A DNA stretch of 64,000 nucleotides from Tenuifilum sp. 4138str (GCF_041102575.1 NZ_JBGCUE010000013.1:56071-120070), one strand, 5' to 3'; shown: positions 1 to 9,471, counted from the stretch's first letter. Notes: generated by a model not told the origin, from the letters alone. A program made the numbers and translations.

Positions 1-660
1 ATTAGCCCCCCCTGGAAACAATGGAATAAGACCCAAAAGATTTGAGAACCATATAAAAAAGAAAAGAGTTAACAAAAAGGGCATGAAATGGTTATAGCGT
101 TTCTCTCCTATAGAAGGGATTGCTATTTCGTCCCGAATAAATATTATAAATGGCTCAAAAACATTTTGTAAACCTTTGGGTGGTGAATCGGGATCTTTCT
201 TATACCTTCGGGCTATGCCAATGAAAATTAAAGCCAACAAAATTGATGTGAATAGTATTGAAAAGGCATTTTTGGTAATGGAAAAATTATAGGGTAATGG
301 ATTGGTTTCGTCAACTTCTCCCCTATTGTTTAACTCCACAATTTTACCTTTAAGTTTTCCTTCTGTCTCAATCCTGAAACCTTTATAAACGCCATGATCA
401 TGATGGAACTTGTTGGAAAGAAATACATGCAAGCCTGTTTTTTTGCTGTAAAGTATTACTGGAAGCGGAATGCTAATATGATGGTGATTTACGGTAAGTA
501 TATGCCACTCATACGAATCGCTTACGTGGTCAAATATGAATTCGGCAGTATTAAACCCCTTAGAGTCTTTTTTGTGTACTTCGTCAGCTTGCGCGCAATT
601 TATGCTTGCGGCAATGAGTAACAATAAAATTAAAACCGATAGGTTAATTCTTTTCTTCAC
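1..660 (-). CDS. atpB: ATP synthase F0 subunit a (partial, runs off the left edge)
   Basis: Subunit a of the membrane F0 sector, which forms the proton (or sodium) half-channels next to the c-ring. About 220 N-terminal residues are present. They comprise a hydrophobic leader, a His-rich periplasmic stretch of about 110 residues typical of Bacteroidota subunit a, a membrane helix near residues 145-165, and then the conserved block with GEKRYNHFMPF, the helix ending WFSNLLGLIPLFPGG, and AN at the window edge. The start is GTG at 658-660. There is no in-frame ATG upstream, and a purine-rich AAAGGATAGGA ends 6 nt before it. The start lies inside the 3' end of the preceding membrane-protein gene (17 nt overlap), so translation is probably coupled. 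The rest of the atp operon should lie to the left. Confidence 0.9.
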   Translation of the reverse strand, partial: MKKRINLSVLILLLLIAASINCAQADEVHKKDSKGFNTAEFIFDHVSDSYEWHILTVNHHHISIPLPVILYSKKTGLHVFLSNKFHHDHGVYKGFRIETEGKLKGKIVELNNRGEVDETNPLPYNFSITKNAFSILFTSILLALIFIGIARRYKKDPDSPPKGLQNVFEPFIIFIRDEIAIPSIGEKRYNHFMPFLLTLFFFIWFSNLLGLIPLFPGGAN

Positions 661-1015
661 TTGTATTCCTATCCTTTACAATAAAGTATGTGAAATGCAA
701 AAGTAAAACCAGATACGATATCAAATATACGATAACCAACAGAATTTTGTGACTAAAACCGGCTAAAAAAATTACTAAGACAGCTACGAGGTTTACTAAA
801 ACATTGATTGACTTAATGATAAAATACTTGCTCACATACTTTATTCGGGGCAATACAGACTTTGATGAAATTAAGGAGAAGGCAATAAAACTTAAAGAAG
901 ATGGAATTAAAGGAGTTATCCTTACTAATGTATCGCTGGTATAAAACCATAGAACCAAAAGTAAGGATAACACTATGATTAAAAGAGTAATAGAAAATCT
1001 TACTTTAACACCCAT
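644..1015 (-). CDS. small four-helix membrane protein of the atp operon (AtpI-like position)
   Basis: A 123-residue protein made almost entirely of hydrophobic segments (about residues 8-26, 36-54, 70-88 and 91-113) with a charged tail ending SEEKN. It sits between bactofilin and atpB with 6 nt and -17 nt spacing, the place where Bacteroidota carry a poorly conserved AtpI-type assembly factor or other small membrane protein. No residue motif confirms AtpI, so the role is inferred from position only. The ATG at 1013-1015 is the natural start. An alternative is a lineage-specific membrane protein of unknown job that simply travels with atpB. Confidence 0.7.
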   Translation of the reverse strand: MGVKVRFSITLLIIVLSLLLVLWFYTSDTLVRITPLIPSSLSFIAFSLISSKSVLPRIKYVSKYFIIKSINVLVNLVAVLVIFLAGFSHKILLVIVYLISYLVLLLHFTYFIVKDRNTSEEKN

Positions 1016-1021
1016 TTGAGT

Positions 1022-1402
1022 TTACTCTTGCCCTAAAGTAACTTCTTTGCTTTCCATTCCTAGCATATTGCAGTAACCTGTAAACTTGCAACCGGGTTCA
1101 ATAGCAAGTTTACCTACAGTAATATCGCCATTTATCCGAGCCGATGATTTGAGCGATAATAGCTCATCGACAGTGATTTTACCCTCAACAACACCTGAAA
1201 TATCTGAGTTTTTGCAAACCAACTCACCTTTTATTTTACCGGTTTCACCAACAACAACTTTGCCTTTAACATTGAGGTTACCAACCAGAATGCCATCAAT
1301 ACGCAAATCGCCACTACTTTTAATATCGCCATTGATTTCAGTGCCAAATCCAACCAGGTTGATGTTGTTAGCATTAAATTCGGGTTCATTTATTTTTGCC
1401 AT
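1022..1402 (-). CDS. bactofilin family cytoskeletal protein
   Basis: A polymer-forming bactofilin of 126 residues. A disordered N-terminus with several Asn residues is followed by a right-handed beta-helix core (about residues 20-105) with the typical alternation of hydrophobic and Gly residues, for example GDIKSSGDLRIDG, then GNLNVKGKVVVGETGKIKG and ARINGDITVGKLAIEPGCKF. Bactofilins assemble without nucleotide into filaments at the inner membrane and guide cell shape or wall enzymes. The gene lies directly before the atp genes, an order common in Bacteroidota. The gap to the upstream rhomboid gene is only 45 bases, so the two may share a transcript. Confidence 0.9.
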   Translation of the reverse strand: MAKINEPEFNANNINLVGFGTEINGDIKSSGDLRIDGILVGNLNVKGKVVVGETGKIKGELVCKNSDISGVVEGKITVDELLSLKSSARINGDITVGKLAIEPGCKFTGYCNMLGMESKEVTLGQE

Positions 1403-1447
1403 AGGTAAAAAGTTTAATGTTTAGAATTACAAATATAAAAATTCCGT

Positions 1448-2128
1448 TTAAAGTTTTTCCTTATCGCTTTCGTCAAAAATTTCACTTTCCCAATATTCTG
1501 AAGTTTCTTCAGCATCATCAGCAGTTTCGCTCATCCAGCTCCAGGTTTGTGGAGGAGGTCCTTGCCTTCGGTAAACAAAAGCGAGTATTGCACCTGTTAT
1601 TCCTCCAAATAAATGGTATTCCCACGAAATTTGAGGGAATATTGGTAGTACGCCCCAAACCAAGCCTCCATAAAGAAAAACAACCAAAAGCGATATTGCC
1701 ATCAGGTTTATGTTCTTGCGAAAAACTCCACTAAAAAAGATAAACGATGCAATAGCATATATAATACCGCTGGAACCAATATGGTAACTAGTGCGAGCAG
1801 CAATCCAAACCATCATTCCGCTTAACAACCAGCTTAGTGAAAGTATTTTATACCATAAATCTCTGTAAAAATAAACTAAACCTGCAATTAAAATAAATAT
1901 TGTTATTGTGTTATTTATTAGATGATTAAAGTCAGAGTGAATTAAAGGAGCGGTGAATATTCCAATTAAGCCTGAAAAACTTCGGGGTTGAAGGCCTAGC
2001 CGATATAACGATGTGCCTTCAATTATCTCTACCAATTTGACTAGCCATATCAAAAGGATAAACAGAAAAGCAATTTGGAGGCTTATCTTGAATCGAGTTC
2101 GTTCAATTTTTAGGATAGCATCACTCAT
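1448..2128 (-). CDS. rhomboid family intramembrane serine protease
   Basis: A multi-helix membrane protease of 226 residues with the rhomboid signatures: a His/Asn motif HSDFNHLINN (about residues 64-73), the nucleophile loop GSSG (about 118-121, Ser120), and the partner His in YHLFGG (about 172). The acidic C-terminal tail is cytoplasmic-looking. The ATG at 2126-2128 is preferred: it overlaps the stop of the upstream CotH-like gene by 8 nt. The longer frame to 2161 would start with TTG and overlap that gene by 41 nt. As the last member of a coupled cassette with two phosphatases and a kinase-like protein, it may cleave or release a membrane-anchored partner, but that is inference. Confidence 0.88.
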   Translation of the reverse strand: MSDAILKIERTRFKISLQIAFLFILLIWLVKLVEIIEGTSLYRLGLQPRSFSGLIGIFTAPLIHSDFNHLINNTITIFILIAGLVYFYRDLWYKILSLSWLLSGMMVWIAARTSYHIGSSGIIYAIASFIFFSGVFRKNINLMAISLLVVFLYGGLVWGVLPIFPQISWEYHLFGGITGAILAFVYRRQGPPPQTWSWMSETADDAEETSEYWESEIFDESDKEKL

Positions 2129-3140
2129 TTCTACAGTTATCAATAAATTCTCTTTTGACAAGCTTAGGATCCGACAGGGTATTGTAAAACATATCGATGT
2201 ACTCTAAAATTTCATTCTTATTCCGAACTGTTAAAAGCGAATCGGCAGTTATGAGATTCATTATTTCAGGTTTCTTCCTTATAAAAAAGTCAATGGTAAA
2301 ATTCAATTCAAGCATTTGGCGACAATTGCCTCGATAGTAGCGTTCTCTAACATTGGTAATTGGAATAATTTCGGGAGGTTTTGTATAGGGGGGGGTCACA
2401 AATCCGCAAAAATCAAAATCGTACGGAACTGGTATAACTGAGGTTAAAGAATCGTGGTAAAATAATTTTATGTTATGTAGTTTAGGAACTGACCAATCGG
2501 TATTGCCAATAAGGTACTGGAACATCGTCATTACGTCAAGAACCGGTCTATAGGTGGCATTTTGAATAATCCCTTGTGTCTCTATCTCTTTAGTGTTTGT
2601 TCGCTTTGCCAGCCATTTTACAGGTTCAATCAAAATTCCATAGGTGATGAAATTCTTGTACTTGCCAAACCTATCAAGATATATTAGCCTAACTAATCGT
2701 ACCTTAAAGCTATAGTCCGAAAGTATGTTATAGATACGGTATGCGTAGTACTCCTTTATTATATGTTGCTGGGCACGTTGGGTGTTCATACAGGGATTAA
2801 CAAGCTTTATCCTTTGCGATGTGTTAAATATTGGATCGTTAATCTTTTGCGGTTTAATAGCAAGGGGAGGTATTTTGCAGTTTGATTTATCGCGTCGAAA
2901 GATTCCTCGCGTCATGGCTTTGGCTGGAAGCGATACAGAGGTATCAGCATAGAGATAGTAAATAATAATGTTGTGATAACGAGCGTTGTGGGGGTTAACG
3001 TCGTTGAATAGTTCTTTTAAATCGCCAATTATTTCAATTTCCAGAATTGATTGTTCTTCAAATAGATTCCCTTGTGCATATGAACTTAAAGTTACGATGC
3101 ACAAAATAAATATTTGTATTATTTTCCTAATCCAACTCAT
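2121..3140 (-). CDS. secreted CotH-kinase-like protein
   Basis: A 339-residue protein with a signal peptide (about residues 1-22, ending SYAQG). The middle and C-terminal parts show the pattern of the CotH/HipA-like kinase fold. There is an N-lobe run KEYYAYRIYNIL with a later YGILIEP; a catalytic-loop-like block GNTDWS (Asp215) followed by HN (Asn223); and a metal-binding-like YDFDFCGF (Asp241, Asp243). CotH proteins phosphorylate Ser on secreted targets. The family assignment rests on motif spacing only, since the sequence is divergent. The ATG overlaps the stop of the ankyrin-phosphatase gene by 4 nt (ATGA), indicating coupled expression. A non-catalytic role is possible. Confidence 0.6.
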   Translation of the reverse strand: MSWIRKIIQIFILCIVTLSSYAQGNLFEEQSILEIEIIGDLKELFNDVNPHNARYHNIIIYYLYADTSVSLPAKAMTRGIFRRDKSNCKIPPLAIKPQKINDPIFNTSQRIKLVNPCMNTQRAQQHIIKEYYAYRIYNILSDYSFKVRLVRLIYLDRFGKYKNFITYGILIEPVKWLAKRTNTKEIETQGIIQNATYRPVLDVMTMFQYLIGNTDWSVPKLHNIKLFYHDSLTSVIPVPYDFDFCGFVTPPYTKPPEIIPITNVRERYYRGNCRQMLELNFTIDFFIRKKPEIMNLITADSLLTVRNKNEILEYIDMFYNTLSDPKLVKREFIDNCRNE

Positions 3141-4774
3141 TTAATTAAGGTGCATTGACCATTTATTGAACAACTCCAAAACTTTCGGGTTTCATCAATG
3201 AGTAACCCTTGGGGTGAAATACCCCTGCGGGCAAAAGGAACATTGATTGGAAATAACATTCCACTATAAAGCGGAGCAATACTATCAACTTCAGTATGAC
3301 CTATAACCATTTGGTTTGCCCCATATGTTTTTAACACATAGCTAATTTCACTTAGAGTTGCTTTAGGTATTGTGGGAGTTTGTAGCAAGTAACCCCTGTA
3401 CCAAAGTAAACCATATTCAGAAAAAATGAGGTTGAGCTCATTAAGAAAAACATCGGGGTCAATTAAAAAAGAATTGTCGGGGTTATACAATTTATCAAGT
3501 AGCTGGTTCATTCGTACCAATGGGATATTTTTTTGCGCAAGCTGGTACGATATTCCAGCATGAACAAAGAGGATGCTATCAATTACTATTCCAGCCTTAA
3601 AGTTTCGGACCATAGCACCGGGCCAAACGTTATTGGAAAAAAGATCAGAATAGGATATTTTATTTCCACGTGTTAATATTTGATATTTTTCATGGACATA
3701 GCGATTGTCGCTGTTCAATATAATTGCCTCGTGGTTTCCCATCAATGTGTAAACCCGCCCACCCGATAGTTCAGCTTGCTCTGTTAGTCGATAAACAAAC
3801 CAAAGAACGTTAGTAACGCGTTCGCCCCTATCAACCAAATCGCCAATAAAAACTAAATGCCCATCGCCAAAAATCCAGTTTAGATTTTTATCAACTATTG
3901 AGTTATTAACCAGCAACTTTGCTAAACTGTCATATTCACCATGAACATCGCCAACTGCAAATATTTTAGCTTTTGAATTTATTACCGTCTCTTTTTCGGA
4001 ATACTTACTTGGTTTATTGAAGTTAACAGTGTAATTAATTGAATCAGTAGCATAAAAACCCTTAAAGGAAATAACACCATTAGTGATCCTAAAGGTTTTT
4101 GATTCGACATAAACCTTTGAATTTATACTGTCATTAACCAGGTAAAAGACCCTGGCTCGGCGTTTACTAATTCTCTCAACATGTGGCCCATCGAAACAGG
4201 ATGGGTAAATTCCTTTGGAGTATGCCACCATGTAATCACGAAGAAGGTTAGCCGCCTCGGTTTTGCCAAATGATAGGGCGTACTCAAGAGAGTTGTAGTT
4301 CTGAAAGTTTTGGAAAAAGGGATTTGCCCTAAAATGCATCAATACTTTAAGGGTGTTTACAGAGCCAACCCTTGCTGCATAAAGTAATGGAGTATTGCGT
4401 TGAATGTTATAGACATCAACTATTGCTCCGTGGGTAAGCAGGTATTCAGCAATAGTATCCTTATCGTATATTGCACACTGAATTAACGGTGACAGTGTGT
4501 TTAACACAATATTTACATTGGCGCCTCTATCAACTAAATACTTTACAAGATTTAAATTTGAGTTAGAAATTGCGAGGGTTAAAAGTGTGTGCGAATTATT
4601 AAAATAGGTTTTATTAATACCATTTACTTTAATTAAACTATCTATCTTAGTAATGTTGTTTTCATTAATAAAACTTACAACCAAGGAATCATTACTTGTG
4701 TTGTCCTGAGCAAAACCATGAACAAATAAAAAGGGGGTAAATGCAAGAAGATGTAATGCTAATTTAAATTTCAT
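3137..4774 (-). CDS. secreted ankyrin-repeat PPP-family metallophosphatase
   Basis: A 545-residue fusion. A signal peptide (about 1-23) is followed by ankyrin-type repeats (about 60-185) and a calcineurin-like PPP domain carrying all the metal motifs: GDVHGEYDSL (about 275-284), GDLVDRG (about 311-317), GNHE (about 346-349), a later HAGIS, and IGHTEVD near the end. The domain should remove phosphate from Ser/Thr of proteins, or from another phosphoester, outside the inner membrane. ATG at 4772-4774 gives a clean signal peptide and starts 5 bases after the stop of the upstream gene; the longer frame begins with TTG and overlaps it. Ankyrin repeats fused to a bacterial secreted PPP domain are unusual. 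The substrate is unknown. Confidence 0.85.
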   Translation of the reverse strand: MKFKLALHLLAFTPFLFVHGFAQDNTSNDSLVVSFINENNITKIDSLIKVNGINKTYFNNSHTLLTLAISNSNLNLVKYLVDRGANVNIVLNTLSPLIQCAIYDKDTIAEYLLTHGAIVDVYNIQRNTPLLYAARVGSVNTLKVLMHFRANPFFQNFQNYNSLEYALSFGKTEAANLLRDYMVAYSKGIYPSCFDGPHVERISKRRARVFYLVNDSINSKVYVESKTFRITNGVISFKGFYATDSINYTVNFNKPSKYSEKETVINSKAKIFAVGDVHGEYDSLAKLLVNNSIVDKNLNWIFGDGHLVFIGDLVDRGERVTNVLWFVYRLTEQAELSGGRVYTLMGNHEAIILNSDNRYVHEKYQILTRGNKISYSDLFSNNVWPGAMVRNFKAGIVIDSILFVHAGISYQLAQKNIPLVRMNQLLDKLYNPDNSFLIDPDVFLNELNLIFSEYGLLWYRGYLLQTPTIPKATLSEISYVLKTYGANQMVIGHTEVDSIAPLYSGMLFPINVPFARRGISPQGLLIDETRKFWSCSINGQCTLIK

Positions 4775-4779
4775 CTTAT

Positions 4780-6999
4780 TTAAAATTTTATTCCCCAAAG
4801 CAATACATCGTCTATTTGCTCATTTCGTTTCATCCATGACAAAAAGGTCTTCTCAAAATGAGTGCATTTGGAAACACCATCCATACCTGAGGTCAATACG
4901 AGTTGTTCCTTAAATCTTGATCGCATGAACTTTTTATGGTTATCGCCACCAAGCTGATCAAAATACCCATCGGATGTGAGGTATAACCAATCGCCAGGAG
5001 TAAGTTTAATGGATTTAACAGTAAAATTTTTGCTGCTTGCACCAGCCAATTTGGCTCCAAGTGTTACAAAATCGGGTTTAAGCTCTTGAACATCGCCATT
5101 TCGTTGCAGGAATAAAGGAATTAATGCGCTGGTATACTCAAGTAGATAGGTTTCCTTATCAAACACACATACAGCAATATCCATGCTATCTTTAAGAATC
5201 ATTTCATTTTTGGACTTACTAAGTCGTTTAATTAGCTGATCGTCAATGAATGAAAGTATATCGTCAGTTTTGTAAAGCATGTGTTGGTTTACTGCCTGAT
5301 TTATTAAATCGATACCAATTATACTCATAAAAGCACCCGGAACGCCATGCCCTGTGCAATCGGCTAAGGCAAAGAATACTTTATTTCCCTTGGGAAGCAT
5401 CCAGTAAAAATCGCCGCTAACAATATCTTTTGGACGGCTAAAAATAAAAGTATCGGAAAACTGTTTTTTCACAAAACTTATTGGAGGCTGAATAGATTCT
5501 TGAATTCGCTCGGCGTATCTGATACTATCGGTAATTTTCTGAATGTAACTTTCAATAATATTATAGGCTTCTTCCAGGTTTTTATTCTTTTGTTCAATGA
5601 AATCCTTATTTTTTTCAATTTCTTGCTTTTGCTGCTCAATCTCCTGATTTTTCTCTTCGAGCAACACATTTTTTAGCTCAATTTCCTCAAGTTGCCTTGC
5701 AAGCTTTTCGGCAGTTCTTCGCTTATCCCTCAAGGCAAAGTAAATAACCAGCAACATGGCCCCGCTAAGCAAAAGCCCAATCAATAGGACATAGGTTTGA
5801 ATTTTAGTTCTAGTAATTTCCCGTTGCTTTAACTCTTGCTGCTGAAGTAATAGCTTAATTTCATTCTCTTTCTTTTCTGTCTCGTATAGTGTTTGGATGG
5901 TAGATATGTGCCTGCTATTCTTTTCGTTTAAAACGCTATCCTTGTAGCTTGATGATAGTTTAAAGTACTCGAGCGCTTTGCTATATTCATTTTGCTTTTG
6001 GTAGTAATCCGATAAAACCTCATACGCTTGCTGAAAATGAATTAAACTTTTTATTTCCTTGGCAATACTGAGGCATGCAAAAACATTTTCGTAGGCACTC
6101 CTTTCATTGTTTAACCGTAACTGGGCCCGCGCTAAGTTAATGTAGCTATCGGCTATAAACTTTTTATCGTTGAGCTTTTTATCTATTACAAGCGCCTTAG
6201 TAAAATAATCTTGAGCCTTTAATGGATTTCCTAAGTAAAGTTCGATTTTGCCTAATGCATTAAAGTTGATAGCTATACCTTTTTGACTGTTGATTTGGTA
6301 ATTGATATCAAGCGATTTTGAGTAGTAATCCTTTGCCTTAATAAAATCACCTTTAAATTCGTAAACCTCGCCAATATTATTAAAGTTCATAGCTTGGCCA
6401 AGCAGGTTTTTTGTTTGCTGGGAGAGGTAGAGGGCTCTCTGAAAGTATTCTAAGGCTTCATCGTAGCGTCCGTTTAGCGAAAAAATGTTGCCAAGGCTAT
6501 TGCAGGCCACTGAAATATTGAATGTGTCCTTTATCTCTTCGGCCAACTTTAAGGCCTTTAGATGATACTCAGAGGCGTAAGCGTGGTTATCGAGCCGGCG
6601 ATAAACCACTCCAAGGTTATTGAGCGATTTTGCCTGTTGATGTTTATCGTCGATTGATTTTGCAAGATCTAACGCATCGTTATGAAACTTTAATGCATTA
6701 GCGTAGTTTGAAATGTTTCGGTATAGCACACCAAGCGAGGTATATACCTCCATTCGGAGGTAATTGCTTTTGATTGATTCCGCCAAACGCTTAGCCTCAA
6801 GTAGGTAATTTTCTGCTAGAACAGGGTTGTTCTCATTTACTTCATAAACCCTGGCTATTTTTTGCAGAATAAGTACACGTAAGCTGTCGTTCGATTCTTG
6901 GTATAATTGAAGCAGCATGGAATCTGCATTCTGCGGCTGTGCAACCAAATGCAAACACAGAATGGCACAAACAGGCAATAATATCTTTTTAAACATCAT
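4780..6999 (-). CDS. TPR sensor with SpoIIE-type PP2C phosphatase domain
   Basis: A 739-residue membrane protein. It has a signal peptide (about 1-20), roughly eight tetratricopeptide repeats (about 30-360, e.g. NNLGVVYRRLDNHAYASEYH), one transmembrane helix (about 402-423), a long Glu/Lys/Gln coiled coil (about 424-490) and a SpoIIE/PP2C domain (about 495-739) with SGDFYW and ADCTGHGVPGAF, the Asp/Gly metal sites. The TPR part should face the periplasm and the phosphatase the cytoplasm, so periplasmic input may control dephosphorylation of a cytoplasmic anti-sigma-antagonist type protein. It is first in the cassette with the ankyrin-PPP gene and is divergent from the AsmA gene. A separate RsbW-like ATPase lies at 18.8 kb. 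Confidence 0.88.
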   Translation of the reverse strand: MMFKKILLPVCAILCLHLVAQPQNADSMLLQLYQESNDSLRVLILQKIARVYEVNENNPVLAENYLLEAKRLAESIKSNYLRMEVYTSLGVLYRNISNYANALKFHNDALDLAKSIDDKHQQAKSLNNLGVVYRRLDNHAYASEYHLKALKLAEEIKDTFNISVACNSLGNIFSLNGRYDEALEYFQRALYLSQQTKNLLGQAMNFNNIGEVYEFKGDFIKAKDYYSKSLDINYQINSQKGIAINFNALGKIELYLGNPLKAQDYFTKALVIDKKLNDKKFIADSYINLARAQLRLNNERSAYENVFACLSIAKEIKSLIHFQQAYEVLSDYYQKQNEYSKALEYFKLSSSYKDSVLNEKNSRHISTIQTLYETEKKENEIKLLLQQQELKQREITRTKIQTYVLLIGLLLSGAMLLVIYFALRDKRRTAEKLARQLEEIELKNVLLEEKNQEIEQQKQEIEKNKDFIEQKNKNLEEAYNIIESYIQKITDSIRYAERIQESIQPPISFVKKQFSDTFIFSRPKDIVSGDFYWMLPKGNKVFFALADCTGHGVPGAFMSIIGIDLINQAVNQHMLYKTDDILSFIDDQLIKRLSKSKNEMILKDSMDIAVCVFDKETYLLEYTSALIPLFLQRNGDVQELKPDFVTLGAKLAGASSKNFTVKSIKLTPGDWLYLTSDGYFDQLGGDNHKKFMRSRFKEQLVLTSGMDGVSKCTHFEKTFLSWMKRNEQIDDVLLWGIKF

Positions 7000-7076
7000 G
7001 GCAAAAAAATTCCTTCATTTGGAAAGATAGCATAATTTCGCAACAAATAAAATTACACCCAACTAATAACAAATAT

Positions 7077-9467
7077 ATGGCAATATTGGTAAAAATATAT
7101 CGCCGAATTTTTAGAATCATTATTTTGCTCCTGCTACTGATGCTTATTCTGGTGCTCACAGGTGCAGGAATTTTGTTTTTCAAGCAAGAATACATTATAA
7201 ACACCCTTAGGGAAAATCTTAACAAGTATCCCGACCTATCCTTAACCTATAGTTCCGTTTCGGTTAATACCCTTAAAACATTTCCAAGGTTTTCATACTC
7301 ATTTACCGATTTTGTATTAGTAATTAACCTAAACTCTAAATCCGACACTGTTTTAAAAACAGATGATTTTCAGATTAGCATCTCCCCTTTTAAATTACTA
7401 AGAGGTAAAATTGATATTAAGAACATAAGCGTAAGCAATGCAAGAATAAAATGGCAAACCAATTACCCTGAAGAATTTTTCGGTAGCAATGATAGTAGTT
7501 CTGAAAGCTCTGTTGCCGTTCTGATTTCGGGGATTAGTCTCAAAAATTTTTATTTTGAATTGTTAGATAGCGTAAGTAAAACAGTGCTAAACTGCTCAGG
7601 GAAAAACTTAAACATCAAGTTCAAAACGGAGCATACAAAGTTGCTATTATCCATTCAAAGCGAGCTGAGTAAAACTACCGTAGGTGAATATTTTAAAATT
7701 ACCAATCAGCATCAGCTAAATTTTGATATAGAAAAAAGTGATATTAAATTGTATATCTATAATTTAGAATCATCAATTAAATCGTTACGTATAAACGGTT
7801 CGGGAATTTATGATTTAAACAGTGAGTTAGCCGCATTCAGGATTAAATCAAACCGGTTTCAAGCACAAGATCTTTCGTACTTGCCGTATCTTGAAAGTTT
7901 TGACCAAATAAAGGGATTAATTACAGCAGATGCATACCTTAGGCTATCATCGGGTTTTGAAAAAGTTGATACCTTTCAGGTTAACTATAATAGCAATAAA
8001 TTGAAATGGATAGCTAAAAACGAAGAGACAACCATAACCAATTTAGAGGGTTATACTTTACTAACTAACAATTTTTCAAAGCACTTCAGCTATATTCCTA
8101 AAGCATCTATTGAAAGTACTAACTCCAAAATTAGCTTTAACGCCAAAATAAAAGGGTTCAATAACTTGGTAATTTTAGCTAAGGGTTATGTTAGCCACAA
8201 TTTAAGAATACAAAACCCTGAAATTGATATTGAAACAACAGGTCTATTTAAAGCATTAATATCGTATGCCCCAAAAACGGAAAGTATTACTCCTCTACTT
8301 CTTAAATCCGATCTAGTTTTCGAAAACAAGAAAAACATTTCATTTAATCAGCCTTTGGTTAAAGGAACTATAGCGATTAATAACGATTTAAACATTGCTG
8401 GCCACTTTAAATCCGATTCAACCGATGTAAACTTTAATATTAATCAAGCCAATTTCCTGGAATCCTATACCCAAAAAAGGTATTCACCAAACATATATCT
8501 TTACGGTAACCATATAGATTACAACGATATAGTTCATCTAATTACTGATAGAACTAGCAACACATCTACCCAAGGGGTTGACCTACCAAAAATGTCATTT
8601 ATGCTCAATTTTAAAAGAGCTACATACAATCGTTTAAAACTTAATAGCCTAAAAGCCAACGGAATAATTAATGGCGACACAATTTCAGCAGATTACTTTA
8701 CTGCCGATTGCTTTGATGGCAACGTTTCTGGTAGATTTAAATCACATAGCAATTCAGTTCACACATACCTTTGGGTTAGCAATGTTTCAATTGAAAATGT
8801 TTTCAAAAACTTTGATAACTGGGGTCAAAGCTACATTACAGCCGATAATCTTTCGGGACGGTTTAAGGGCATTATGAATATACAATTCAAAAGAAATGAG
8901 AAAGGCGATGTTGAAATGGGTTCCCTTAAACTATTCTCTGATGTTCAAGTGGTTCAAGGAAAACTGAAAGGGATGGACAGAATTAAGGAATTGTCCAAAT
9001 GGCTAAACCTGGACCAGGTAAAGGTTATTGCTTTTGATACCTTGAAAAATAAGATAACTATTGAAAATCGTAAGATTATTATTCCTAATATGGATATAAA
9101 ATCCAATGTCTTGCTAATGAATGTTTCGGGGGTTCACGATTTTGACAACAGATACGAGTATATTGCTAGGATTAACATAAGTAATTTGTTAAAACGAAAG
9201 TTTGTGAAATCCGATCAGATTGATTTTCATTCCTCTACCGATGGATCTATAAATTTATACTTGAAACTATTTGGCCAAAACGATAGCTATAAGGTTGAAT
9301 GGATAAACAAGAAAGGTTTTGAATCCGGAATACACAATACCGTTCAAACCGATAGCGTTTCTATACAAAATAGTCCTCAAATAAAACCTAAGGAAAAAAC
9401 TGATGGTAATGTAGGTGTGGGTTACATGCTGGAGTGGGATGAGCAAATTGACACCCTAAAAAACTAG
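7077..9467 (+). CDS. AsmA-family envelope protein
   Basis: A 796-residue protein with one N-terminal transmembrane anchor (about residues 12-36, Leu/Ile rich) and a very long beta-rich periplasmic region typical of AsmA-like bridge proteins. These include the early block NTLKTFPRFSYSFTDF and the repeated pattern of ISNARIKW-type strands seen in AsmA N-domains, and a C-terminal domain with LSGRFKG and DMDIKSNVLLMNVSG-type segments. Such proteins are linked to lipid transfer between inner and outer membrane. The next gene, a histidine kinase, begins 4 nt after its stop, so the two are almost certainly cotranscribed. It is transcribed divergently from the TPR-SpoIIE gene across 77 bases. Confidence 0.8.
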   Translation: MAILVKIYRRIFRIIILLLLLMLILVLTGAGILFFKQEYIINTLRENLNKYPDLSLTYSSVSVNTLKTFPRFSYSFTDFVLVINLNSKSDTVLKTDDFQISISPFKLLRGKIDIKNISVSNARIKWQTNYPEEFFGSNDSSSESSVAVLISGISLKNFYFELLDSVSKTVLNCSGKNLNIKFKTEHTKLLLSIQSELSKTTVGEYFKITNQHQLNFDIEKSDIKLYIYNLESSIKSLRINGSGIYDLNSELAAFRIKSNRFQAQDLSYLPYLESFDQIKGLITADAYLRLSSGFEKVDTFQVNYNSNKLKWIAKNEETTITNLEGYTLLTNNFSKHFSYIPKASIESTNSKISFNAKIKGFNNLVILAKGYVSHNLRIQNPEIDIETTGLFKALISYAPKTESITPLLLKSDLVFENKKNISFNQPLVKGTIAINNDLNIAGHFKSDSTDVNFNINQANFLESYTQKRYSPNIYLYGNHIDYNDIVHLITDRTSNTSTQGVDLPKMSFMLNFKRATYNRLKLNSLKANGIINGDTISADYFTADCFDGNVSGRFKSHSNSVHTYLWVSNVSIENVFKNFDNWGQSYITADNLSGRFKGIMNIQFKRNEKGDVEMGSLKLFSDVQVVQGKLKGMDRIKELSKWLNLDQVKVIAFDTLKNKITIENRKIIIPNMDIKSNVLLMNVSGVHDFDNRYEYIARINISNLLKRKFVKSDQIDFHSSTDGSINLYLKLFGQNDSYKVEWINKKGFESGIHNTVQTDSVSIQNSPQIKPKEKTDGNVGVGYMLEWDEQIDTLKN

Positions 9468-9471
9468 TAAA

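Noticed and set aside
394..621. 75-residue plus-strand frame at the left edge
   Set aside because: It is the complement of the atpB coding region, which reads clearly as subunit a on the minus strand.
1417..1734. 105-residue plus-strand frame
   Set aside because: It overlaps the rhomboid gene antisense and has no recognisable protein features.
5478..5669. 63-residue minus-strand frame inside the SpoIIE gene
   Set aside because: Out-of-frame shadow of the Lys/Glu-rich coiled coil.
6989..7225. 78-residue minus-strand frame spanning the gap before the AsmA gene
   Set aside because: It would overlap the AsmA gene start antisense and has no family features. The SpoIIE gene start at 6999 is better supported.
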